Of a stretch of DNA of 9,202 nucleotides, positions 1 through 6,615 are shown in pieces. The DNA is taken from assembly GCA_900756495.1 (NCBI GenBank), contig CAAEKI010000022.1:1-9202 (forward strand), read 5' to 3'. Each line of letters starts with the position of its first letter. The first letter of the stretch is position 1. The stretch is from an uncultured Oscillospiraceae bacterium. GTDB taxonomy: Bacteria; Bacillota; Clostridia; Oscillospirales; Oscillospiraceae. The translations under genes were made by a program, and so were the position numbers. The notes beneath the pieces were generated by a model. That model ran no database searches. It was given only the letters and a program-made list of their open reading frames with translations, and was not told where the DNA came from.

Positions 1-79
1 CCCACTTGGGAGTCCGCTCTCCGCCTCCATTTTTATCTGAATCCCTCACTCGTTCACATCAGAAGCAAAGCGGCGAGCT

Positions 80-1393
80 CTATTTGAGGGGCTCCATCTC
101 ACCCGTCAAAGGAACGTCGGGATAGAGAGCGTTATCAATAATGGCCTGCACCAAGTCGCCATCCTCCTGAAGCTGCCACTGGCCGCCGGTAAGGGCGATG
201 ACCGAATAGCGGTCCTCGTTGTACTTGATGTGTCCCATGACGGTATCTAGGTCGAGGCTGGCCAAGCTGTCGCGGATAGCTTCGGGATCCAGGCTACCGG
301 CATTTTGCAGAGCGGCTACAGCCAGCTCCATGGAGGCGTATTTGACAGCCATAGGAGGAGTAATGGGACGTCCGGTATCGGCCTCGTAGAGAGCGGCCAA
401 GCTCTGCGGGTCAGCACCCGTAAGGGCAGAGGTGTAAGTGCGGTCTACACTCCACCAAACCTCGTAACAGGTACCGTCCACCAACTCAGCGCCGATGGAC
501 TCGGCATCAGCTTTCAAGAGACAGGCCTTGGCCATCGTTACGATATCCGGGGTAAAGCCCAGTTGCTGAGCCTGAAGCCAGAAAGAGCCGTAATCAGGGG
601 TGCTGTTGGCGCCTACAACAATATTCACGCCTTCCTGTGCAAAGCGGTTGACAATGTCAGTGTAGTCGGTTGTACCGGCAGGGAACTGTCCGGGGTCAAC
701 TACCGTGTAGCCATCTTCCGGCAGATGTTCATTGAAGTAGGCGCGGAACATATTCCCGTCTGCATCGCTGGGGAAGAGGAACCCAACCTTGGCGCCGGAG
801 CCGGCAGGGAAACCGGCCTCTTCCCACATGGAGAGATACAGGTCATACAGGTCGCTCATAATCCAATGAGCGTGATAAGTCCACTCATAGGGGCCTTCGT
901 TGAGCCAAACATCGATAGGCTCATCCATGGAGATACAGGGGATGCCGTACCGCTCAGCTACTGCGCAGACGGGATTGACAGTCTCAGGTGTGTGGTGGGC
1001 TAGGAGAATGTCCACACGGTCTTCTTCTGCTAGTTTTTGGGCCATCTGAGAGGCGTTGGTAGAAGTGCTCTGAGAATCATATACGACGATCTCAATAGGC
1101 AGTGTGGCATCGTAATCTTCAAAGTAAATGCCGCCCAATTCATTGTTCACATAGTCCACAATGAGGTTTTCCGTCCAGGGTGTACCTTCGCCAAAGCCGG
1201 CCAAAGCGCCGGTGGTGGGATTCACAATACCAATTTTTACAGATGAGGGGATCTCATCCTTGCCGCTGCTCTGGGAGGCGGCGGGGGTACCGGATGGGGT
1301 GCCGGCGGCGTCAGCCGGAGCGCAGCTGGTGGTAAAGAGTACAAAGCAGAACAAAACAGCCAAAATGCAAGAAACATATCTGAGGTGTTTCAT
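80..1393 (-). CDS. LIV-type ABC importer solute-binding lipoprotein, paralogue of SBP2 (SBP1)
   Basis: A 437-residue extracytoplasmic binding protein. The signal peptide (1-23) ends at TTSC with Cys24 as the probable lipid anchor. The -3 residue is Thr where Leu/Val is usual, so the lipobox is weak, although the following Ala/Ser/Gly/Pro tether (25-50) supports lipoprotein export. The type 1 periplasmic-binding domain starts near SVKIGIVNPTTGALAGFGEG (51-70). It is collinear with SBP2 to the end: AHHTPETVNP, EGPYEWTYH, DPGQFPAGTTDYTDIVNRF, TGGQWQLQEDGDL. More than half of aligned positions are identical by eye. It lies after the importer terminator with its own promoter candidates, so it can be expressed independently and probably feeds the same LivHMGF core with a related ligand. 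Third codon positions look richer in A/T than in SBP2. Nothing clear follows its TAG in the last 79 nt. Confidence 0.9.
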   Translation of the reverse strand: MKHLRYVSCILAVLFCFVLFTTSCAPADAAGTPSGTPAASQSSGKDEIPSSVKIGIVNPTTGALAGFGEGTPWTENLIVDYVNNELGGIYFEDYDATLPIEIVVYDSQSTSTNASQMAQKLAEEDRVDILLAHHTPETVNPVCAVAERYGIPCISMDEPIDVWLNEGPYEWTYHAHWIMSDLYDLYLSMWEEAGFPAGSGAKVGFLFPSDADGNMFRAYFNEHLPEDGYTVVDPGQFPAGTTDYTDIVNRFAQEGVNIVVGANSTPDYGSFWLQAQQLGFTPDIVTMAKACLLKADAESIGAELVDGTCYEVWWSVDRTYTSALTGADPQSLAALYEADTGRPITPPMAVKYASMELAVAALQNAGSLDPEAIRDSLASLDLDTVMGHIKYNEDRYSVIALTGGQWQLQEDGDLVQAIIDNALYPDVPLTGEMEPLK

Positions 1394-1400
1394 GATTCTT

Positions 1401-1407
1401 CCTCCTT
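1401..1407 (-). promoter_or_regulatory. Ribosome binding site that sets the SBP1 start
   Basis: AAGGAGG lies 7 nt before the ATG at 1393. The frame is open upstream to 1498, but that extension would put 35 charged residues before the signal peptide and overlaps the proximal promoter candidate, so 1393 is chosen. Confidence 0.9.
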
Positions 1408-1432
1408 CAATCCAAATAAAGTTGTCCGGGGC

Positions 1433-1453
1433 GGATCTGCTGCAGACAGATCC
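1433..1453. repeat. Inverted repeat in the SBP1 leader
   Basis: GGATCTG (1433-1439) and CAGATCC (1447-1453) form a 7-bp perfect stem with a 7-nt loop. A 12-bp palindrome AGGAAGCTTCCT lies just beyond it (about 1459-1470). Both lie between the candidate promoters and the ribosome binding site. They could be an operator or a leader hairpin. I recognise no known riboswitch in the 1394-1590 leader; the rest of the 1394-1694 gap is AT-rich and holds the two promoter candidates and the livM terminator. Confidence 0.5.
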
Positions 1454-1483
1454 TTGAGAGGAAGCTTCCTTCTTTCTATCTTC

Positions 1484-1514
1484 ATCATAGAGTATCAACT
1501 TGGATGATAGTCAA
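1484..1514 (-). promoter_or_regulatory. Alternative, proximal promoter candidate for SBP1
   Basis: TTGACT (1514-1509) and TATGAT (1489-1484) with a long 19-bp spacer. It shares the CCACTTGACT context with the candidate promoter before livG. A start near 1477 would leave a leader of about 85 nt. The boxes could instead be part of a regulator site. Confidence 0.4.
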
Positions 1515-1596
1515 GTGGAAGTTTTGCGTCATTTAACACAAATATATCTGGCTGTCTTTTGTGCAATAGAGACAAAAACGGGGGTGTAAACTGGAC

Positions 1597-1624
1597 TTTA
1601 TACCGACTAAAAAATGGTTATCAA
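1597..1624 (-). promoter_or_regulatory. Candidate upstream promoter for SBP1
   Basis: TTGATA (1624-1619) and TATAAA (1602-1597) are spaced 16 bp apart on the minus strand, right after the livM terminator. A start near 1590 would give a leader of about 200 nt before SBP1. Strong match, but it is one of two candidates. Confidence 0.6.
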
Positions 1625-1629
1625 GCAAT

Positions 1630-1670
1630 AAAAAGGAGGTCCTCCAAGCTGCTTGGAGGACCTCTTTTTT
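1630..1670. terminator. Strong hairpin terminator, symmetric on both strands, after livM
   Basis: Stem GAGGTCCTCCAAG (1636-1648) pairs perfectly with CTTGGAGGACCTC (1652-1664) across a 3-nt loop. A-run and T-run flanks (1630-1634 and 1665-1670) make it function-like in both directions. On the minus strand it is followed by TTTTTA and ends the livGFHM transcript. No plus-strand gene ends here, so only the minus direction is needed. Confidence 0.92.
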
Positions 1671-1694
1671 ACCATTATTCTTCTTAAAAAATAG

Positions 1695-2675
1695 CTATTC
1701 AGGGGCATGGCGCCGCAGGGACATGATCTCAAATTTGAATTTTTTCTGAAGGGTTCCAACAATTCCATCAGGCATGACGACAATCACAACGATGGCGATG
1801 GTGCCCAGAATGACCATGCTGTAGCCGGGGTACTTGGACAGGAACTCAGACAGCATCACATAGATAATGGAACCCACGATGGGTCCGGCCGCGGTGCCCA
1901 CACCGCCGATGATGACGATGAAGACAATGGACACGGTCCAGTCAATGCCGAAGCCGCCGGTGGGGAAGATGGAGCCCTTGTTCATGTAGAAGATGACGCC
2001 GGCGATGCCGGTGACAGCGCCGCTGAGGACAAAGCAGATCAGCTTGGACTTGAAGATATTTACGCCAACGCTGGAGGCGGCGTCCGCGTCGTTGCCCATG
2101 GCGGAGAGGCCCAAGCCGGTCCGGGAGCGGAGCAGAAGGTGGACCAGCACCGTGGCGCCGATGGCCAAGGACAGGGAGAGCAGGAAGATCTCCGTGGTGG
2201 AGGGGTAGGGCTTGAGCTTGACGGTCATGCCGGCGCCCTGCTTCACGAAGGACCAACTGGTGAAGATGGTCTTGAGAGCCTCGGCGGTGATCCAAGTGGC
2301 CACGGCGAAGTACATGCCCCGCATCCGGAAGAAGATCAGGGACAGACCCAGCGCCAGCAGGGCGGACAGGGCGGCGCCCACAATAATTGCCATCCAGTAA
2401 GGCAGGCTGTAGTAGGCGGTCATAACGGCCAGGGTGTAGCCCGCCAGGCCGATGAAGGACTGTTGGCCCAGCGAGGTGAGGCCGCAGTGGCCGCTCATCA
2501 GGTTCCACATGGTACCCATGGCGCAGTAGAGGCACATCTGCAGCAGGATACGCATCAGGTTGGAGGAGAAGACGCCCGTAGCGGCCAGGATGTACACCAA
2601 GGCTAGGATTACAATGGTCACAAGTAGCGACGGGCTCAGGGGGAATTTTCTCGTTTTCTGTTTCAGTTCACTCAT
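1695..2675 (-). CDS. livM: LIV-type ABC transporter permease LivM
   Basis: A 326-residue permease subunit and partner of LivH. A short charged N-terminus (MSELKQKTRK) precedes a first membrane helix (about 17-33). The LivM hallmark NLMSGHCGLTSLGQQSFIGL lies at 58-77. The EAA-like coupling loop GLGLSAMGNDADAASSVGVN is at 187-206, IIGGVGTAAGPIVGSIIY at 255-272, and MPDGIVG near the end (301-307). Length is typical. The ATG at 2675 follows AAGGGGG, which overlaps the TAA of livH, indicating coupled expression. It is the last gene of the importer unit: a strong terminator follows 25 nt beyond its TAG. Confidence 0.93.
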   Translation of the reverse strand: MSELKQKTRKFPLSPSLLVTIVILALVYILAATGVFSSNLMRILLQMCLYCAMGTMWNLMSGHCGLTSLGQQSFIGLAGYTLAVMTAYYSLPYWMAIIVGAALSALLALGLSLIFFRMRGMYFAVATWITAEALKTIFTSWSFVKQGAGMTVKLKPYPSTTEIFLLSLSLAIGATVLVHLLLRSRTGLGLSAMGNDADAASSVGVNIFKSKLICFVLSGAVTGIAGVIFYMNKGSIFPTGGFGIDWTVSIVFIVIIGGVGTAAGPIVGSIIYVMLSEFLSKYPGYSMVILGTIAIVVIVVMPDGIVGTLQKKFKFEIMSLRRHAPE

Positions 2676-2687
2676 CTCGGCGCCCCC

Positions 2688-3524
2688 TTACTTCGAGAAC
2701 AGGCCTTGGGGCCTGAAGATCAACATGATTAGCAGCACGGCGTAGCTGGCCAGCATACCGTAGTTGGCGCCGCCCAGCACCTGGGCCAAGCCGAAGATCA
2801 GGCCGGCGATGAGGGTACCCTTGATGGAGCCCATGCCGCCGATAACCACCACGCCGAAAGCGATGATGAGGTACTGGGAACCAGTGGTGGGATAGAAGGA
2901 CCAAGGCATACCCACACACAGGCCGGCCAGAGCGGCGGTGCCCATGGCGATACCCATGGCGATACCGTAGGTCCGCTTTACGTTGACGCCCATCAGGGCT
3001 GCGGCGGTCTTGTCATCACTGGTGGCCCGGATGGACTGGCCCAGATAGGTCTTCTTCATGAAGAGGTCCAGCAGCAACACCACCACCACGCCGATGGCGA
3101 AGACCAGCAGGTTGAGAACGGGGAGGGTGATGGGGCCTAGCTTGATGCTCATGCTCTGGAAGGAGGTCACCATGCGCTGGGCGTCGGCCGAGAAGAGGAG
3201 CAGCAGCCCATTCTGAATGATGATAGACAGACCGAAGGTGACCAGCAGGGCGGGTTCGGAGCCCCGGGCCATCACCCGGTTGATCAGCAGGTTCTGGAGC
3301 ACGATGCCCACCACAAACATCAGGGGCACCGTAATGATCAGGGTGAGCAGGGGGTGCAGCCCCAGGGAGGTGCAGAACACCGTGCTCAGATAGGCGGAAA
3401 GAATGACGAATTCGCCGTGGGCCAGGTTGGTCAGCTGCACGATGCCGAAGATCATACTCATGCCCACGCCCACCAGGGCGTACACGCCGCCCAGCAGGAT
3501 ACCGTTGACGATTTGCTGTATCAC
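2688..3524 (-). CDS. livH: LIV-type ABC transporter permease LivH
   Basis: A 278-residue integral membrane permease with about eight hydrophobic segments. It forms the translocation pore with LivM. Recognisable LivH features are the N-terminal NGILLGGVYALVGVGMSMIFGIVQLTNLAHGEF stretch in two overlapping blocks (residues 7-26 and 21-39), the cytoplasmic ATPase-coupling loop GQSIRATSDDKTAAALMGVN (162-181), the FGVVVIGGMGSIKGTL segment (223-238), and the C-terminal RPQGLF (271-276). Length is near the usual 285-305. It starts with GTG. The stop codon overlaps the Shine-Dalgarno region of livM, and only 12 nt separate the two genes. No defects are seen. Confidence 0.93.
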   Translation of the reverse strand: MIQQIVNGILLGGVYALVGVGMSMIFGIVQLTNLAHGEFVILSAYLSTVFCTSLGLHPLLTLIITVPLMFVVGIVLQNLLINRVMARGSEPALLVTFGLSIIIQNGLLLLFSADAQRMVTSFQSMSIKLGPITLPVLNLLVFAIGVVVVLLLDLFMKKTYLGQSIRATSDDKTAAALMGVNVKRTYGIAMGIAMGTAALAGLCVGMPWSFYPTTGSQYLIIAFGVVVIGGMGSIKGTLIAGLIFGLAQVLGGANYGMLASYAVLLIMLIFRPQGLFSK

Positions 3525-3530
3525 AGATGG

Positions 3531-3538
3531 CCCCTCCT
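3531..3538 (-). promoter_or_regulatory. Ribosome binding site for the GTG start of livH
   Basis: AGGAGGGG lies 6 nt before a GTG at 3524. The resulting N-terminus, VIQQIVNGILLGGVYAL (initiator read as Met), matches where LivH permeases normally begin, which supports the non-ATG start. Confidence 0.8.
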
Positions 3539-3554
3539 CTCTCTGTATGTAGGA

Positions 3555-4268
3555 TCAAATACCGAAGTAAGCATTCTTGATCTCCTCCTCGGTAAGCTGG
3601 GCAGAGGGACCGGAGAGTACGATGCGGCCCTTGAGCATGACGAAGCAACTGGCGCTGGCCTTGCGGCTACGGTGCACGTCCTGCTCCACCAGAACGACGC
3701 TCATCCCCTCCTGGTTGATCTGCTTGATACGGGCATAGATGTCCTTGATGATGGTGGGGGCCAGACCCAAGGAGATCTCATCGAAGAGGATGAGCTTGGG
3801 CCGGGTCATCAGGGCGCGGCCGATGGCCACCATCTGCCGCTGGCCGCCGGACAGGCTGCCCGACAGGTCGTTGCGCTTCTCTTTCAGAACGGGGAAGAGG
3901 TCGTACACCCGCTCCAGGGACTCCTTCATGTAGGGTCGGGCCGGCTTGGGGAAGGAGCCCATCTTCAGGTTGTCCTCCACGGTCATGCGGACGAAGCAAC
4001 GGCTGCCCTGGGGCACCAGGCACAGGCCGCGGCCCACCAGCTCGTTGGCGGGCACGCCGGTAATGTCCTCACCCATGAAGGTGACCTTGCCACCGGAGGG
4101 CGTGTGGACGCCCGCCACGCAGTCCATCAGAGTGGACTTGCCGGCGCCGTTGGCCCCAATCAGGGAGGCAACCTCTTTTTCCTGAACCGCCATGGAGGCG
4201 TCGGCTACGGCAAGAAAATCGCCGTATTTGGCCTGAATGTTTTCCACTTTTAAAATGGGTTCACTCAT
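3555..4268 (-). CDS. livF: LIV-type ABC transporter ATP-binding protein LivF
   Basis: A 237-residue ATPase, the second nucleotide-binding subunit of the importer. Motifs: Walker A GANGAGKST (38-46), Q-loop Gln87 (LVPQGSRCF), canonical signature LSGGQRQMVAIGRAL (139-153), and Walker B KLILFDE (158-164) with Glu164. The switch position is Gln196 in LVEQDV instead of His, as is usual in LivF, where the family motif is VEQN. The segment after it, HRSRKASASCFVMLKGRIVLSG, is a little unusual: the typical LivF has an Ala/Leu-rich helix there. The length is standard (about 235-240). It starts inside the end of livG, with a G-rich stretch about 9 nt upstream, and stops 30 nt before livH. It probably forms an asymmetric heterodimer with LivG. 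Confidence 0.93.
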   Translation of the reverse strand: MSEPILKVENIQAKYGDFLAVADASMAVQEKEVASLIGANGAGKSTLMDCVAGVHTPSGGKVTFMGEDITGVPANELVGRGLCLVPQGSRCFVRMTVEDNLKMGSFPKPARPYMKESLERVYDLFPVLKEKRNDLSGSLSGGQRQMVAIGRALMTRPKLILFDEISLGLAPTIIKDIYARIKQINQEGMSVVLVEQDVHRSRKASASCFVMLKGRIVLSGPSAQLTEEEIKNAYFGI

Positions 4269-4989
4269 CCTCTTCCACCCCCAGATAGACCTCTTCTACC
4301 AGCTTGGAGTTCATGACTTCCAGCGGATCGCCGATCAGCAGTTGTGTCCCGTCGGACATACACATGAGGTGATCGGTGGAGTTGACCATGGTCTCAATGA
4401 CGTGCTCGATCCAGATGATAGAGAAGCCGGCGGCCTTCAGGTCGGCCACCATCTTCATCACGTCGCCCACCTCGGCCTCCGTCAAGCCGGCGGCTACCTC
4501 GTCCAGCAGCAGCAGGATGGGCTGGGTGCCCAAGGCCCGGGCAATTTCCAGACGCTTGCGGTCCAACAGAGTCAGAGAGCCTGAGAGAACCTCACGTTTA
4601 TCATATAGTCCGGTCAGCTTCAGAGCTTCCAGGCACTTTGGCTGGGCAGCTTTCTCGCTCAGACCGGCGCCGTGGACGGCGGCCACCAGAACGTTTTCGT
4701 ACACCGTCATCTTCTCAAAGGGACGGGGAACCTGGTAGGTGCGCCCGATGCCCATGCGGGCGCGGTCATTGGCACTCATCTTGGTCACATCGCAGCCGTT
4801 GAAGATGATGTGGCCCTGGGTTGGGGTGATGAGGCCGATCAGGGCGTTGAACATGGTGGTCTTGCCGCAACCGTTGGGGCCGATGACGCCGAAGACCTCG
4901 CCCTTCCTGACCTCGAAGGTGAGGTCATGCAGAATTTGGACGCGACCGTAGCCCGCGGTCACGTTTTTGAACTCGAGTATGTTTTCCAT
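4261..4989 (-). CDS. livG: LIV-type ABC transporter ATP-binding protein LivG
   Basis: A 242-residue cytoplasmic ATPase that pairs with LivF to power uptake through the LivH/LivM permease. Visible motifs: Walker A GPNGCGKTT (37-45), Q-loop Gln86 in RTYQVPRPF, a family-specific signature LTLLDRKRLEIARAL (139-153) instead of canonical LSGGQ, Walker B ILLLLDE (158-164) with catalytic Glu164, and switch His196 in WIEHVIETM. The relaxed signature ending in RLEIARAL is normal for LivG proteins. Length is slightly below the usual 250-260, because the C-terminal tail is short. The last 8 nt overlap the livF start (ATGAGTGA), which points to coupled translation. Substrate specificity resides in the binding proteins and permeases, so the Liv name denotes family, not proven branched-chain amino acid transport. 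Confidence 0.93.
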   Translation of the reverse strand: MENILEFKNVTAGYGRVQILHDLTFEVRKGEVFGVIGPNGCGKTTMFNALIGLITPTQGHIIFNGCDVTKMSANDRARMGIGRTYQVPRPFEKMTVYENVLVAAVHGAGLSEKAAQPKCLEALKLTGLYDKREVLSGSLTLLDRKRLEIARALGTQPILLLLDEVAAGLTEAEVGDVMKMVADLKAAGFSIIWIEHVIETMVNSTDHLMCMSDGTQLLIGDPLEVMNSKLVEEVYLGVEEDE

Positions 4990-4995
4990 ACACCA

Positions 4996-5001
4996 TCCTC
5001 C
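4996..5001 (-). promoter_or_regulatory. Ribosome binding site that sets the livG start
   Basis: GGAGGA lies 6 nt before the ATG at 4989. The open frame continues upstream to 5121, but that extension runs through the 18-bp hairpin and gives an Arg/Ser-rich peptide unlike any ABC ATPase N-terminus, so 4989 is chosen. Confidence 0.85.
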
Positions 5002-5025
5002 AGCGCGGCGCACACGGCGCCGCTG
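5001..5025. repeat. Second, imperfect GC-rich hairpin just upstream of the livG ribosome binding site
   Basis: On the plus strand CAGC and GGCGC pair with GCGCC and GCTG, with a 2-nt bulge and a short ACACG loop. Its edge touches the GGAGGA ribosome binding site of livG (5001-4996), so it could modulate livG translation, or simply be the lower part of a two-hairpin element with the 18-bp stem next to it. Confidence 0.5.
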
Positions 5026-5032
5026 AGATGTC

Positions 5033-5072
5033 GGAACTCGAGCGGAAAGCAACGGCTTTCCGCTCGAGTTCC
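5033..5072. repeat. 18-bp perfect inverted repeat in the SBP2-livG spacer
   Basis: GGAACTCGAGCGGAAAGC (5033-5050) and its exact reverse complement (5055-5072) flank a 4-nt loop AACG. No T-run follows on either strand, so it is not a standard terminator. It lies inside the 247-nt gap between the SBP2 stop (5237) and the livG start (4989). A processing or 3'-end-protecting hairpin that keeps SBP mRNA above permease/ATPase mRNA, as REP hairpins do in other importer operons, is a plausible role. A mobile palindromic repeat family is another. Confidence 0.85.
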
Positions 5073-5128
5073 ACGTTGAATCCCGCCGCGCGGAATATTT
5101 CTCTTCCAAATGCCTTTGCAACGTTGTC

Positions 5129-5159
5129 AGAATAACCTATAAACGAAGACTACAGTCAA
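5129..5159 (-). promoter_or_regulatory. Weak candidate promoter upstream of livG
   Basis: On the minus strand TTGACT (5159-5154) and TATTCT (5134-5129) are 19 bp apart, a longer spacing than ideal. The importer genes may instead be transcribed by read-through from the SBP2 promoter. The 10-mer containing the -35 box (CCACTTGACT) recurs exactly upstream of SBP1 (1518-1509). Confidence 0.3.
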
Positions 5160-5236
5160 GTGGGAAAGACATATAAAATTGTTCCCCCCATATTGGTGAT
5201 CTTTGACAAAGAAGCCGCGTATGTACCCGGACGGGT

Positions 5237-6574
5237 TTACTTGAGCTTCAAATCGCCGGTGACGGGGATCTCGGGATAGAGGGAGTTGTTGATGATGAAG
5301 AGCTTCAGACTGCCGTCGTCCTGAAGCTGCCATTGGCCGCCGGCCAGGGGGGTGGTGCCCCAGTGCTCATCATTGTAGGAGATGTGGCCCACCAGAGTGT
5401 CTACGTCAATGGCGGCGATGCCGTCACGGATGTCCTCGGGTTCCAAGCTCCTGGCGTTCTGCAGGGCGGCGACGCACAGCTCCATGGAGGCATATTTCAG
5501 GCCCATGGGCTGGGTGATGTCACGACCGGAGGTCTCCATGTACATGTCGGCCAGCTCCTGGCCCTTCATGCCGGTGAGGGCGGAGACATAGGGGTGATAG
5601 GGGGTCCACCAGGTCTCGGCGGCGTTGCAGTCCATCAGCTCGCCACCGATTGCGTCAGCATCGGACTGGAGGAGGTACGCTTTGCCCATGGTGACAAACT
5701 TGGGCGTGAAGCCCAACTGCTTGGCCTGCAGCCAGAAGGAGCCGAAGTCAGGGTTGGTGTTGGTGCCGCAGAGGATCTCCACGCCATCGGCCTTGAACCT
5801 GTTGATGATGTCAGAGTAGTCAGTGGTGCCGGCGGGATACTGGCCGGGATCCACCAGGGTGTAGCCGTCAGCCTCGATCTTTTCCACGAAGACGTTGTAC
5901 CAGGCGGTGCCGTCGGCATCGTTGGCAAAGAGGATGCCGACCTTGGCGCCGGAGCCCTTGGCGAAGCCGGCCTGCTCCCACATGGAGGAATACTGGTCGT
6001 ACATCATATCCAAGGTCCAGAAGGCATGGTAGGTCCACTCATAGGGGCCCTCGGCCAGCCACGCGTCCACAGGGGCGTCGATGGCCACGCAGGGTACGCC
6101 GTACCGCTCAGCCATGGCGCTGACGGGGTTGACGGTCTCGGGGGTGTGGCGGGCGATGAGCATGTTGACCTTGTCCTCCTCGATGAGCTTCTGAGCCATC
6201 TCGGTGCAGGTGGTGGTGTCGCTCTTGGAATCATAGACAACAATCTCGATGGGGATCTTCACATCGCCGTAGGCCTCAAAGGAGATGCCGCCCAGCTCGT
6301 TGTTCACATAGTCCACGATCAGGTTTTCGGTCCAGGGGCAACCCTCGCCGAAGCCGGCCAGAGGACCGGTGGTGGGGTTCACGATACCGATCTTGATGAC
6401 GTCCACAGGGGGCTTCTCAGTGGCGTTGCCGCCGGAGCTGCTACCGCCGCTCTGGGAGGCGGGGGGCTGACTGCTGCCGCCGCCGGAGGGCTGCTCGGTG
6501 CCGCCGCCGCAGGCGGCCAGGGTGAATACCATTGCCAGGGCCAAGATCAGGGAGACAATTTTTCCTTTCTTCAT
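5237..6574 (-). CDS. LIV-type ABC importer solute-binding lipoprotein (SBP2)
   Basis: A 445-residue extracytoplasmic binding protein that should capture a small polar or aromatic solute and hand it to the LivHMGF-type importer encoded downstream. Residues 1-21 form a lipoprotein signal peptide: KK start, a hydrophobic core, and lipobox LAAC with Cys22 as the lipidation site. A Gly/Ser/Pro-rich tether follows (about 23-55). From about residue 60 the protein is a type 1 periplasmic-binding fold (Peripla_BP_6/LivJ class), starting IKIGIVNPTTGPLAGFGEG. It carries conserved-looking stretches ARHTPETVNP, EGPYEWTYH, DPGQYPAGTTDYSDIINRF and YASMELCVAALQNA. The many Trp/Tyr residues would suit an aromatic ligand, but that is a guess; LIV-type proteins bind amino acids, amides, urea or aromatic acids. 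The start is fixed by AAGGA 7 nt upstream and by the signal peptide. It is clearly paralogous to SBP1 at the other end of the importer genes. Confidence 0.9.
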   Translation of the reverse strand: MKKGKIVSLILALAMVFTLAACGGGTEQPSGGGSSQPPASQSGGSSSGGNATEKPPVDVIKIGIVNPTTGPLAGFGEGCPWTENLIVDYVNNELGGISFEAYGDVKIPIEIVVYDSKSDTTTCTEMAQKLIEEDKVNMLIARHTPETVNPVSAMAERYGVPCVAIDAPVDAWLAEGPYEWTYHAFWTLDMMYDQYSSMWEQAGFAKGSGAKVGILFANDADGTAWYNVFVEKIEADGYTLVDPGQYPAGTTDYSDIINRFKADGVEILCGTNTNPDFGSFWLQAKQLGFTPKFVTMGKAYLLQSDADAIGGELMDCNAAETWWTPYHPYVSALTGMKGQELADMYMETSGRDITQPMGLKYASMELCVAALQNARSLEPEDIRDGIAAIDVDTLVGHISYNDEHWGTTPLAGGQWQLQDDGSLKLFIINNSLYPEIPVTGDLKLK

Positions 6575-6615
6575 ATGTGTTCCTTCTTTCCTTTTTTCTG
6601 ATATAAGGCAAGATC

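Noticed and set aside
1..10. Near-palindrome CCCACTTGGG at the window edge as a regulatory site
   Set aside because: The same 10-mer occurs inside the molybdopterin gene (near 8375), where it simply encodes Pro-Lys-Trp, so it cannot be called a site without more context.
1..30. Possible start of a further minus-strand gene (ATG at 30, open to the window edge)
   Set aside because: Only ten codons are visible (MEAESGLPSG) and the nearest purine-rich stretch is about 12 nt upstream, too far for a convincing ribosome binding site.
1707..2606. Plus-strand open frame opposite livM
   Set aside because: Mirror of the livM reading frame; Gly/His/Asp-rich low-complexity translation.
4990..5121. N-terminal extension of livG to an upstream ATG at 5121
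   Set aside because: It would translate through the 18-bp hairpin and give an Arg/Ser-rich leader foreign to ABC ATPases. A strong ribosome binding site marks 4989 instead.
5225..5236. ACCCGTCCGGGT hairpin right after the SBP2 stop as a terminator
   Set aside because: The loop would be only 2 nt and no T-run follows.
5127..5333. Minus-strand 68-codon frame across the SBP2 stop region
   Set aside because: Mostly out-of-frame overlap with the end of SBP2; no ribosome binding site and no recognisable product.
5333..6601. Plus-strand open frame of 422 codons across SBP2
   Set aside because: Mirror frame of SBP2; repetitive Gly/Val/His-rich peptide with no recognisable fold.
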